Source: Sphingomonas vulcanisoli (lineage in GTDB: Bacteria > Pseudomonadota > Alphaproteobacteria > Sphingomonadales > Sphingomonadaceae). From it: 64,000 bases of DNA. A program made the position numbers and the translations under genes. The notes beneath the pieces are model-generated. The model searched no databases and was not told where the DNA came from. It saw only the letters and a program-made list of their open reading frames with translations. The stretch is taken from assembly GCF_011761305.1 (NCBI RefSeq), contig NZ_JAAOZC010000002.1, positions 368,001 through 432,000 on the forward strand, given 5' to 3'. Shown here piece after piece: positions 1 through 8,098 of the stretch (positions are counted from its first letter, which is position 1; the number at the start of each line of letters is the position of its first letter).

Positions 1-1
1 C

Positions 2-709
2 AAGGGCGTCGATATGGATATCCGGGTTACGCCGGGGACCACATTGGCGAACGATCGCACCGGGGAAATCATCTTCACGCCGCCGACAGGGGAGCGGCTG
101 CTCCGGGACTTGCTCGCCAACTGGGAACGCTACGTCCACGACCACGGGGAGGTTGACCCGTTAATCGCGCTTGCCGTGCAGCATTATCAGTTCGAGGCCA
201 TCCACCCGTTCACCGATGGCAATGGGCGGACGGGACGAGTGTTGAACCTGCTCTTCCTCGTGCAGCACGGCCTGCTCGACATTCCGGTCCTGTATCTGAG
301 CCGGGCGATTATCCGGGCGAAGAATGACTATTACCGGCTGCTGCTCGATGTAACGACAAAAGGCGAATGGGAGCCTTGGCTGCTTTTCGTGATTGAGGCC
401 GTTCGGGACACCGCAGACTGGACGGGCCGCAAGGTCAGAGCAATCCGCGCGCTTCTCGACGAAACGGCACAGGCAATGCGGGACAAAGCCCCCCGCATAT
501 ACAGCAGGGAATTGGCCGAACTGATATTCTCGCAGCCTTATTGCCGCATCGGTAACGTGGTCGGTGCCGGATTGGCCAAGCGTCAAGCCGCCTCAACATA
601 TCTCAAGACGCTCGCATCAATCGGACTGCTCGAAGAACGAAAGGCTGGGCGGGAAGCCCTGTTCGTCAATCCGGCGTTGCTGACGCTCCTGATGGGTGAC
701 GACGGCTAA
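2..709 (+). CDS. Fic family protein (5' end outside window)
   Basis: Fic-domain protein, probably an AMPylase (transfers AMP from ATP to target-protein hydroxyls) or a related nucleotidyl transferase. The signature HPFTDGNGRTGR is complete, with catalytic His, the phosphate-binding loop and the second Arg. Upstream of it is a stretch typical of Fic proteins (IIFTPPTGERLLRDLL), and downstream a C-terminal winged-helix-like region with SRELAELIF and RQAASTYLKTL. The frame is open from the first bases of the window, with KGVD before the first ATG at 14, so that ATG is probably internal. Family members are usually about 350-380 residues, so roughly the N-terminal third is missing here. No inhibitory alpha-helix motif is visible in the part present. 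The target is unknown. Confidence 0.85.
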   Translation, partial: KGVDMDIRVTPGTTLANDRTGEIIFTPPTGERLLRDLLANWERYVHDHGEVDPLIALAVQHYQFEAIHPFTDGNGRTGRVLNLLFLVQHGLLDIPVLYLSRAIIRAKNDYYRLLLDVTTKGEWEPWLLFVIEAVRDTADWTGRKVRAIRALLDETAQAMRDKAPRIYSRELAELIFSQPYCRIGNVVGAGLAKRQAASTYLKTLASIGLLEERKAGREALFVNPALLTLLMGDDG

Positions 710-1078
710 GCGTCGGCACCCATTGGACGGGGCGTTAGTCACGATATCGTGACTAGATGGTCGGCAAAATAACGAACTCGTTACCAACGGGAAGGTGGGC
801 AGCGAAACCAAGTTTTTGCCGTTCATGTGTGCAGGCCGAAGCAGCCCGATCCAAATCGTGCGGAGACGAGCTCGACTCAGTCTGACAGCAGCGCCAAAGC
901 CGATAGAAACCGCAGGGTTTCAGAAATCCGATGCGTCTGAATTTTATCGAGAACTTTTCGCACTGGTCGAAATCCGAACAATCGGGATTGGGATAGGTTC
1001 GATGGTCCGGCTCGGTGAGCTGCCGACTGTTCAAGATAGACCGCCACGATCGCCGACAAGCAGCCCGCTCCAACGAGC
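710..1078. other. Intergenic stretch without a convincing gene
   Basis: No frame in this stretch has a protein that resembles a known family. Short open frames exist on both strands but look like chance reading of GC-rich DNA. Its one clear structure is a 20-bp perfect palindrome near the Fic gene, listed separately. Confidence 0.5.
736..755. promoter_or_regulatory. 20-bp perfect palindrome downstream of the Fic gene
   Basis: The sequence TAGTCACGATATCGTGACTA is its own reverse complement over all 20 bases. It starts 27 bases after the Fic stop codon. A perfect palindrome with no loop fits a binding site for a dimeric regulator better than a terminator, and there is no T-tract. No gene starts close by, so the cognate promoter is not identified. 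Confidence 0.4.
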
Positions 1079-1843
1079 TCAAAGCGTAGCGACAATATCG
1101 ACGCGACGGCGGGACGGCTCGACGAGACCATCGATGTCGGGATCAATCACAGGCTTGGCACCGCCGTGCCATTCGACACTGATGATGGACTTGTCGAAAC
1201 CCATGCGGGCCAATGACTCTGCGATCTTTTCTGCGCGTTCTTTGGCAATGTCGGCATGTTCGGCGAAATCCATGCCCGAGATCGCCACGGAGTCGGTCGC
1301 GGCCCAGCCGACCACCTTGATCGCCCTGGGCTTGGCCGCACGCAGCCAAGCTACCGCAGCATCGAACAGATAGTCGTCATATTGGTAGACGAGAAACGAC
1401 TGGTCAAAATCATAGAAGACACGAAACGTACGGGCCGCAAAGGGGCCGGGGATTGGCGCCCGCGCCGCCGAAAGCGGGGAGACGTTGCGCCTGGGCAGCA
1501 CGAATTTGCGGCCGGGAAACCCCTCCGCCTCCAGCATGTGGCGCGGGCAATCGGCCGGCAAGATCGAGGTGCGCACCGGATCGAGCACCACGCCTCCACA
1601 AGCGTCTTCCGTCGTTCGCGATGCGACGACGCCCTCGACAAGCACGGCATGGTTCCAGTCGGGCTTGGACGGCGCCTTGCTAACATCATAGCGGTTGCCC
1701 GTCTCATGCGCATCGGCGAGCCAGCAGCCCGACTTCTTGCCCGCATCTGTGTCCCGGTAAATCGGGCAGGTCACGAACCGCAGCTCTTCCGCCTGTGCCG
1801 CGCTGACGCCCATCGCGGCGGCGATCAAAAGCACGACCTTCAC
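1079..1843 (-). CDS. OmpA-like C-terminal domain protein, secreted
   Basis: A 254-residue protein with an N-terminal signal peptide (MKVVLLIAAAMGVSAAQA, cleavage near residue 18). The C-terminal half has OmpA/MotB-like features: the strand FRVFYDFDQSFLVYQYDDYL, a middle part with VVGWAATD and repeated Ala/Glu helices (ERAEKIAESLARMG), and the terminal EPSRRRVDIVATL, which matches the usual N-RRV-I ending of peptidoglycan-binding OmpA domains. The N-terminal half has several cysteines and no recognised domain. It overlaps the upstream di-heme cytochrome gene by 4 bases and is the last gene of a receptor-cytochrome-OmpA operon. It probably sits in the periplasm bound to the cell wall; its exact role is not known. 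Confidence 0.7.
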   Translation of the reverse strand: MKVVLLIAAAMGVSAAQAEELRFVTCPIYRDTDAGKKSGCWLADAHETGNRYDVSKAPSKPDWNHAVLVEGVVASRTTEDACGGVVLDPVRTSILPADCPRHMLEAEGFPGRKFVLPRRNVSPLSAARAPIPGPFAARTFRVFYDFDQSFLVYQYDDYLFDAAVAWLRAAKPRAIKVVGWAATDSVAISGMDFAEHADIAKERAEKIAESLARMGFDKSIISVEWHGGAKPVIDPDIDGLVEPSRRRVDIVATL

Positions 1844-3354
1844 AGCGACCTCATCAGATTGACGAGATCCTGCTTCTCCTGCTCGGTATAACCGATGTGA
1901 TAGCGGCGGTCGTAATAATCGACGAGGCCGCGAAGATCCTTGGCCGATCCATTGGCGAAATAGGGCGCGCGCGCCGCGAGCCCGCGCAGCGATTGCAGCG
2001 TGATCTTGCCGACATCGGCGCAGCGGCCGGTCGTCAGCGCATAGCCAGGATCGCTCGTATAGATGACCCGCCCATAATGCGGATGCGGGCGACCGAGGCA
2101 GGTGATGCGGAAGAGCGGAAGATCCGGCGCAGGATCGGCAAACGGAAGAGTCGTCGTGCCGAGATCGACCTGACCGGGCGCCACATCATTCCCCATCTGC
2201 GACATGTTGTGACAGAAGGCACAGGCGTTGCGCACGGGATTGCCGAAGCCGATCGGCGAGTTGATGCCCGAGCTGTCGGTGATTAGAAAGGTCTTGTCGC
2301 GGAAGATCTTGGCGCCGCGTGCTACGGATGCGCGGAAGGCCGCCGCTTCGCGCGTCAGGCCGGGCTTGGGTTTTTCCCAGGCTTCGAACTCACTCCACAC
2401 GGGCTTCCCGATCGAGCCGAGCTGGCCCGGTCGGGATGTGAACAACTTCATTGGACCGCCCTCGGCGCCGTCGGCATCGAGGGCCGTGCCGCTGACATCG
2501 CGCTGCTGCGCAGTGAAGACGCGGCTTTCGAAATCGGTGATCTGGCGCATCTGGGCGGGGGTCAGATGCCGGGTAAGCTCCAAATGCGAGCCCGCCGCAT
2601 CGCTCATCTGCGCAGTAAGCGTGCTGGCACGGCCATCGGCCATCAGATTGCCCGACAAAGGCTTCTTGGTCTCAGGATCGAGCGGGAGCGGCATGCCCTG
2701 CTTCGGATCATAGGCGAAGCCGACCGCAAGCAGATATTTCATGTTCGCGAGCGGACGCGGGCGGCGATAGACCGAGACTGTTGGATGCTCGGCCGCCGGG
2801 CCGTATTTTCCACTATTACAGCCCGTAGGATCGCGGACGATTTCGATCTTATAATCGACGGTGATATTCCGACCTATCGGATCGCGCGGCGGCCACGGGC
2901 GCTGGATGCGGATCAGACCGCGGGTGAGCAGCAGAGAATGCGAGTCCGCCCGATCTTGCGGGAGGCTTGGGCAGTTCGATCCATCATAAGCGGCGAACAG
3001 CGGATCCCTGCCGTTCGTTTCGCGCCAGCGGCGCTGCGCGGTCTCGGCCGACAGGCTCATACTGTCAGAAGGTTGATGGCAGGTCACGCACGCGCGCCCG
3101 GATGGTGATAATGCGGTAAAGAAGGGATGCCCCTTCGTCGCCATCGGGCCACCGTCAAGCAAAACGCGTAAGGTGCCCGATGCATTGGGGAAATCGGCGC
3201 TGGCCGGGAATGTCTGGCCGCTGCCCGGCGCCCACCAATAATTGGTTGTGGCGGCCGCCTTCGGCCTCTGCCCGATGGACGCGGTCAGACTCACTCCCCC
3301 AAAAAGGATGACGGCAGCCAGCAGGCTACCGCCATAAAGGGAGAGCCGTTTCAT
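1840..3354 (-). CDS. Di-heme cytochrome c, cytochrome c peroxidase-like
   Basis: A 504-residue exported protein with an N-terminal hydrophobic signal (LYGGSLLAAVILFGGVSL). Two heme c sites are visible: CVTCH near residue 90 and CAFCH near residue 375, the spacing expected for the two domains of the cytochrome c peroxidase/MauG superfamily. The C-terminus (ARAPYFANGSAKDLRGLVDY, then EKQDLVNLMRSL) is typical of that family. It is longer than classical CcpA (about 320-350), with a large insert between hemes. It lies 2 bases after a TonB receptor stop codon and overlaps an OmpA-like gene, so all three are probably co-transcribed. It could be a peroxidase, a MauG-like oxidase or an electron carrier; the substrate is not evident. 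Confidence 0.75.
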   Translation of the reverse strand: MKRLSLYGGSLLAAVILFGGVSLTASIGQRPKAAATTNYWWAPGSGQTFPASADFPNASGTLRVLLDGGPMATKGHPFFTALSPSGRACVTCHQPSDSMSLSAETAQRRWRETNGRDPLFAAYDGSNCPSLPQDRADSHSLLLTRGLIRIQRPWPPRDPIGRNITVDYKIEIVRDPTGCNSGKYGPAAEHPTVSVYRRPRPLANMKYLLAVGFAYDPKQGMPLPLDPETKKPLSGNLMADGRASTLTAQMSDAAGSHLELTRHLTPAQMRQITDFESRVFTAQQRDVSGTALDADGAEGGPMKLFTSRPGQLGSIGKPVWSEFEAWEKPKPGLTREAAAFRASVARGAKIFRDKTFLITDSSGINSPIGFGNPVRNACAFCHNMSQMGNDVAPGQVDLGTTTLPFADPAPDLPLFRITCLGRPHPHYGRVIYTSDPGYALTTGRCADVGKITLQSLRGLAARAPYFANGSAKDLRGLVDYYDRRYHIGYTEQEKQDLVNLMRSL

Positions 3355-3356
3355 TC

Positions 3357-5588
3357 TCAGAATTTGGCAACGCCCCGGACGCCGAAGGTACGCGGCGCAC
3401 CGTAAAGGATGCCGCCCGTGGCACTGGACGAATCCTGGATCTGCGAAGCGATATAGGTCTTGTTGGTGAAGTTCTGGACGAAGCCCTCGATCTGATACCT
3501 GCGCGCGATATTGAAGGTCAGCCGCGCATCGAATGTCGTGTGGCCCGGCACGATCGTGTTGGTACTCGGGAAAGGCGTCGCTACCTGCTGGGCGACGTAG
3601 GTGCCCTGCACGCGCGGGGTCACGCTGATCTCGTCGCTGGCGCGGAATTCATATTGCACGCCGCCGTTGATCGACCATTTTGGCGCAAACGGAAGCACAC
3701 GTCCCTTGGGCACGAAGCGCAGGTTGGTGGGGCAGCCCGGATCGGTTCCCGCCTGATTGGTATCGGTGATGCAGGTGTCGGCACCGAAGCGGGCGTGGAG
3801 ATAGCTCAGGCCGCCGTTGAACCCGAGCGGGCCGAATTGGCCCGTGGCTTCGAGTTCGGCGCCGTAGCTATGGCCCGAGGCCGCGTTCTGCGTCACCGGC
3901 AATCCCCCCGAAAGGCTCGAAAGCTGGATATCACGATAATCAGAATAATAGATGTCACCGTTCACGCGAAGGTGGTGATCGAGCATCGTCGTCTTGATGC
4001 CGGCTTCGTAGACGCGGTTCTTTTCCGGCCCGAAATTCGGTGTGCCGATCGTCAGGTTGACGCCACCGGCTTTGTAGCCTTCCGATGCCGAGACATAGAA
4101 CAGGGTCTGATCGAGGTGATAGTTGATCGCGATCTTGCCGGTCAGCTTGTTCGATTCCTGCGATGCGATTTTCAGCGCGGGATTGGCCGGCGGCGGCCCC
4201 GCCGGAATGATGCGGTTATAGACCTGGATATCATTCGAGTAGCGCAGACCGGCGACCAGCTCGAGCTGGTGGGTCGCGAACCAATTGGCCTGGCCGAACA
4301 CGGACTTGGTCTTGTTGTGGGCGCGGGTCTGGATCGTCGAGTTCGAGGCGAACAGATCAGTCGTATGGAAATTGTCGCGCAGCTGGAGCAGATCGATATA
4401 TTCATCGAGCAGGAACGCCCCCGCCACCCAATTGAACGGCCCCTTGCCTGTCGACAGCAGGTTTATCTCGCCGATAAACGTATCATATCGAGTATTGGCA
4501 TAGGAGACGCGACCCGTGTTGCTGGCTGGGGGCTGCGGCCGGGCGGTCGCGCTGCGATCGCCGTCAGTCTGGTCGATCGTGGTTCCGCGCTGGTAATTGA
4601 CGAAGGTACGGAAATCGACGCCCTCGAAAATCTTGATCTTGTTTTCTTCCGACAGGCGATAGCCATGCTGGTTCTGGAAGGACCGGGCATCCTCCTCGAT
4701 CGTGAACGGATCGGTGGAGACGGTATCGCCGCGCCGCTTCACGGCATTGTTGCCGGATTTCAGGTTGAAATACTCGAAGTGGGCGGCGACGCGCAGCACA
4801 TCGTTGACCGAATGACCAGCCAGGCTCATGCGACCGGCATAGAGGCCGTAATCGCCGGGCGTGGTGGGGGACGGCCCGATGTTTTTCCAGAAGCTGTCCC
4901 GGAAATCGCGCGTGCCGGCCACCCGCACCGCGATGGTATCGCTCAGCGGCACATTGACGGCAGCGACCGTCTTGAAGCTGTTGTAGTTACCGATCGTCTG
5001 ATCGACGTAGCCGGAGACGCGCGTCGGATCGGGCTTCGGTGTCGTGACGTAGACGGCGCCACCGGTCGAATTCTGGCCGGTCAGCGTTCCCTGGGGACCG
5101 CGCAGCACCTCGATCGCCTGGAGATCGTAGAAGCTCTGGCCGATGAACTGCTCGTGCGGGATCAGCGCTCCATCGATGTAATAGGCGACGCCAGGGTTCG
5201 ATGTCGGCGCGGACTGCGCGATGCCCACGCCGCGAATGTTGATGAAGGTCGATCGATTGTAGGTGTTGATCGCGACCGAGGGCGCGAGCCGCTGAAGATC
5301 GGCAACGTTGTTGATGCCGTTGCGCGCGATATCGGCAGCGTTGAGCACCGTTGCGGAGATGGGCACGGTTTGCAGGCTCTGGACGCGGCGCTCGGCGGTG
5401 ACGACGATCTCGGCGACCTGGCCGTTGGTATCGGAAGCGGCGGCTCCGGGCTGCAGTGCGGCGGGCGTCGCGGAGGAAGAACTGACCTGATCCTTCGCGG
5501 CGGCACTCTGCGCAAACGCCGGCGCGGCGAGCGCGAGCGCGATTGCGGTGCCGGCGGTAAATTGCAGGATGCCGAGCGTGCGGACCAT
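3357..5588 (-). CDS. TonB-dependent outer-membrane receptor
   Basis: A 743-residue receptor with signal peptide (IALALAAPAFAQS), a TonB box-like EIVVTAERR segment, a plug domain (QTVPISATVLNAADI ... NIRGVGIAQ ... IEVLRGPQGTLTGQNSTGGAV) and a beta-barrel ending in Phe (TFGVRGVAKF). It imports a ligand across the outer membrane using TonB/ExbB energy. It is first in an operon with the di-heme cytochrome and OmpA-like genes. A LacI-type operator lies 79 bases upstream of the start, and a LacI-family gene is divergent. The ligand is unknown; the P450 and MFS transporter in the same apparent regulon suggest a small aromatic or terpenoid compound. Confidence 0.9.
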   Translation of the reverse strand: MVRTLGILQFTAGTAIALALAAPAFAQSAAAKDQVSSSSATPAALQPGAAASDTNGQVAEIVVTAERRVQSLQTVPISATVLNAADIARNGINNVADLQRLAPSVAINTYNRSTFINIRGVGIAQSAPTSNPGVAYYIDGALIPHEQFIGQSFYDLQAIEVLRGPQGTLTGQNSTGGAVYVTTPKPDPTRVSGYVDQTIGNYNSFKTVAAVNVPLSDTIAVRVAGTRDFRDSFWKNIGPSPTTPGDYGLYAGRMSLAGHSVNDVLRVAAHFEYFNLKSGNNAVKRRGDTVSTDPFTIEEDARSFQNQHGYRLSEENKIKIFEGVDFRTFVNYQRGTTIDQTDGDRSATARPQPPASNTGRVSYANTRYDTFIGEINLLSTGKGPFNWVAGAFLLDEYIDLLQLRDNFHTTDLFASNSTIQTRAHNKTKSVFGQANWFATHQLELVAGLRYSNDIQVYNRIIPAGPPPANPALKIASQESNKLTGKIAINYHLDQTLFYVSASEGYKAGGVNLTIGTPNFGPEKNRVYEAGIKTTMLDHHLRVNGDIYYSDYRDIQLSSLSGGLPVTQNAASGHSYGAELEATGQFGPLGFNGGLSYLHARFGADTCITDTNQAGTDPGCPTNLRFVPKGRVLPFAPKWSINGGVQYEFRASDEISVTPRVQGTYVAQQVATPFPSTNTIVPGHTTFDARLTFNIARRYQIEGFVQNFTNKTYIASQIQDSSSATGGILYGAPRTFGVRGVAKF

Positions 5589-5666
5589 GATTTCCCCTCT
5601 CCATAAATGTATGCAGCATTCGCTGCCGCTTATTTTGACGGTTTGCTAAACGCGCTTATCCTGATC

Positions 5667-5680
5667 TGCAAGCGTTTTCA
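5667..5680. promoter_or_regulatory. LacI/GalR-type operator before the TonB receptor
   Basis: TGCAAGCGTTTTCA, reverse complement TGAAAACGCTTGCA, is a classic LacI/GalR half-symmetric operator with a central CG. It lies between the divergent TonB receptor and LacI-family genes and differs at 2 of 14 positions from the perfect palindrome upstream of the MFS gene. It could control both divergent promoters. Confidence 0.7.
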
Positions 5681-5767
5681 TTATGCGACATAACAAAGGT
5701 TGGCCGAGGGTGAGATCGGAACAACGCTCTCTGGCGCGCTACGCGGACACGCGGTAGGTCCGTCGGC

Positions 5768-6751
5768 ATGGCCGCCAAGCTTCAGGATGTCGCGCAACTG
5801 GCGGGGGTCTCTCCCGCCACCGTATCGCGCTATCTCAACAAGCAGAATGTGGTCGCGATCGAAACCGGCAAGCGCATCCGGGCCGCTATCGAGGAATTGG
5901 GCTATATCCCCAATCTGATGGCGGGCGGGCTCGCGTCATCCAAGAGCCGGTTGATCGCTGTCCAGATTCCGTTTCTTTCCAATTCGATCTTCGAAGTCAC
6001 GATCGAGGCCATGGTTGCCGAGCTCGAGGCGGCCGACATGAACGTGATCCTCGGCCTTACAGGTCCGGGCGATGAGCGCAGCGATCGTTTCATGCGGGCG
6101 GCGCTCAGCCGCAAGGTCGATGCGATCATCATCACCGGGGAAGTCGGCCGCGAAACGCAGGCCCTGCTGCGATCGAGCAATACCACCGTCCTGCAGATCT
6201 GGGACACGCCGCCCGATCCGATCGATCTCGTCGTCGGCATCAATCATTATCGTATTGGTGAGGAGATCGCCCGGTTCCTTGCGCGGCGCGGCTATCAGCG
6301 CCCGCATATCGCGGTGGCCACGGGGGCACGTTCGGCGATGCGGCGCGATGGGTTCGCCGCCGCATGGAAGATGCTCAGCAGCATTCCAGTCACCGAAACG
6401 CTGATCGAAATCCCCTCGCACTTCGCGCACGCGCGGCGGATCTTCGCCGAGATCCGGCGCCTTCCTCAGCCGCCCGATGCAATCGTCTGCGGTTCCGACC
6501 TCCTGGCGACCGGGTTGCTCGTCGAGGCGCAGACCGCCGGCGTCCGCGTGCCGGACGAGATCGCCATCGTCGGCTTCGGCAACAGCACGATAGCCAGCGA
6601 AATGCGTCCTACGATCACGTCGATCGACATCGATGGCGCACTTCTGGCTCGTGAGGCGATTCGTATGATCCGCCAGCGCGTTGCCGGTGAGACGATCGCC
6701 AATCCCCAAATCGACATCGGCTTTCGCCTGATCGCACGCGAAAGCGCCTAG
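5768..6751 (+). CDS. LacI family transcriptional regulator
   Basis: A 327-residue repressor. The N-terminus is a canonical LacI helix-turn-helix with hinge helix (LQDVAQLAGVSPATVSRYLN, then RIRAAIEELGYIPNLMAGGL). It is followed by a periplasmic-binding-protein-like effector domain (LIAVQIPFLSNSIFEVTIEA ... AIVGFGNSTIASEMRPTITS). The ligand is not predictable from sequence. It is transcribed away from the TonB receptor operon and toward the P450. Three matching operators (receptor, P450, MFS) in the surrounding 4 kb make it the likely local regulator of all three units. Confidence 0.92.
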   Translation: MAAKLQDVAQLAGVSPATVSRYLNKQNVVAIETGKRIRAAIEELGYIPNLMAGGLASSKSRLIAVQIPFLSNSIFEVTIEAMVAELEAADMNVILGLTGPGDERSDRFMRAALSRKVDAIIITGEVGRETQALLRSSNTTVLQIWDTPPDPIDLVVGINHYRIGEEIARFLARRGYQRPHIAVATGARSAMRRDGFAAAWKMLSSIPVTETLIEIPSHFAHARRIFAEIRRLPQPPDAIVCGSDLLATGLLVEAQTAGVRVPDEIAIVGFGNSTIASEMRPTITSIDIDGALLAREAIRMIRQRVAGETIANPQIDIGFRLIARESA

Positions 6752-6787
6752 CTGCGCGCAAGCCTAAGGTCTCCTTTCTATGCGCTG

Positions 6788-6801
6788 TGAAAGCGCTTGC
6801 A
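6788..6801. promoter_or_regulatory. LacI/GalR-type operator before the cytochrome P450
   Basis: TGAAAGCGCTTGCA matches the perfect palindrome upstream of the MFS gene at 13 of 14 positions. It ends 30 bases before the ATG of the P450. A GTG inside the site could in principle start the same frame, but the operator and the better protein alignment favour the downstream ATG. Confidence 0.75.
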
Positions 6802-6831
6802 CGGATTCGCAATCGACGCCTATCAGGCATC

Positions 6832-8019
6832 ATGACCGACGCTTCCACGCCCCAAGATTTCGATCCGCTGAGCCCCGAGACCTTTGGCAGCGCCCTTCAG
6901 GATTATGCCCGACTGCGCCGCGATTGTCCGGTGGCATATAGCCACACTTGGGGCGGCTTCTGGGCGCTGACGCGTTATGATGACGTGAAGCGCGCCGCGT
7001 CCGATGCGAAAACCTACATCACCTCCAAGCAGAACGTCGTTCCGAAGGTGGCTTTCACCGGTCGCCGGCCGCCGCTGCATCTCGATCCGCCCGAACACAC
7101 GCCCTATCGCCGCGCGCTCAACCCTCTGCTCTCGCTCGAACGATCGGAGGCGCTGGAAGGAAAGACACGGCAATTAGTCTCCGATCTGCTGGCCCCCATG
7201 ATCGCCAAAGGCGGTGGTGACATATGCGAAGAGTTTTCCAGCCATCTGCCGGTGAAGGTGTTCGGGGCCTGGATGCGGATGCCGGACGATCTGCTGAGCG
7301 TGCTGCACGAAGCCGGCCAGGCCTTCATCATGGCGGTGCGATCGGGCGTGCCGGATGCGATGAAGGAAACCAGCCTACGGCTTTACGATATGGCGCGCGA
7401 GCTGATCGCGCGGCGCAAAGCCGATCCCCAGGATCCGGAATGGGATCCGACCAGCGCGCTGCTGGCGGCGACCTATGAGGGTGCGCCGCTGCCCGATGAG
7501 ATGATCCTGGGCACGGTGCGTCAGGTGCTCGTAGTTGGCATCGTCGCCCCGACGGTGCTGGTCGGCAGTATCGCTGTCCACCTGTCTCGCGATCGGGACC
7601 TGCAGGCGCGGCTGCGCGCCGATCCTTCGCTGATGCCGGCGGCCCTGGAAGAATTTTTGCGGCTTTACTCGCCCTACCGCGGCTTTGCGCGCACGGCGAC
7701 CTGCCCGGTGCACCTCCACGGCCGCACCATTCCCGCGGGCGAGCCGATCGCCCTCGTCTATGCCGCAGCCAATCGGGACGAGACCGTCTTTCCGAACGGC
7801 GACGAATTCATCATGGATCGGCCAAACATCGCCGAGCATTTGGCCTTTGGGCGCGGGCCACATAACTGCCCGGGTATCCATCTCGGCCGCATGCAGGTCC
7901 GCATCGCATTGGAAGAGCTGCTCGGGCAGACCAAGGGCTTTGCGCTGGCGGGTCAGCCCGTCGTCGCCAATTTCCCCGAGATCGGCGCGATTTCGGTGCC
8001 GCTCATGTTCGAGGCCTAG
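6832..8019 (+). CDS. Cytochrome P450
   Basis: A 395-residue soluble bacterial P450 monooxygenase. Visible landmarks are the C-helix region (HLDPPEHTPYRRALNPLL), the K-helix ExxR (EEFLRLYSPYR), and the heme-thiolate loop FGRGPHNCPG with the Cys ligand. The I-helix reads VVGIVAPTVLVG and lacks the usual acid next to Thr (A/G-G-x-D/E-T). This variant and the PYRGFART stretch remind me of aromatic O-demethylating CYP255-type (GcoA) enzymes, but that is memory, not a search. No ferredoxin or reductase gene is in the window, so its electron donor is encoded elsewhere. It starts right after a LacI-type operator and converges on an MFS transporter gene with the same operator type. Confidence 0.9.
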   Translation: MTDASTPQDFDPLSPETFGSALQDYARLRRDCPVAYSHTWGGFWALTRYDDVKRAASDAKTYITSKQNVVPKVAFTGRRPPLHLDPPEHTPYRRALNPLLSLERSEALEGKTRQLVSDLLAPMIAKGGGDICEEFSSHLPVKVFGAWMRMPDDLLSVLHEAGQAFIMAVRSGVPDAMKETSLRLYDMARELIARRKADPQDPEWDPTSALLAATYEGAPLPDEMILGTVRQVLVVGIVAPTVLVGSIAVHLSRDRDLQARLRADPSLMPAALEEFLRLYSPYRGFARTATCPVHLHGRTIPAGEPIALVYAAANRDETVFPNGDEFIMDRPNIAEHLAFGRGPHNCPGIHLGRMQVRIALEELLGQTKGFALAGQPVVANFPEIGAISVPLMFEA

Positions 8020-8098
8020 GTCAAGCCCGCGTCGATCGCGGCGGCCAAGATAGGGATCAGATCGTCGCCCTTCGTCCCGAGACCGTCGGCCGCACGGA

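Noticed and set aside
3540-5606. Long open frame antisense to the TonB receptor (688 codons)
   Set aside because: Arg/Asp/His-rich product with no family resemblance; it mirrors the codon pattern of the receptor on the other strand, a normal effect in GC-rich genomes.
6787-6831. GTG start giving a 15-residue longer P450
   Set aside because: It would overlap the LacI-type operator and adds a basic segment not expected at a P450 N-terminus.
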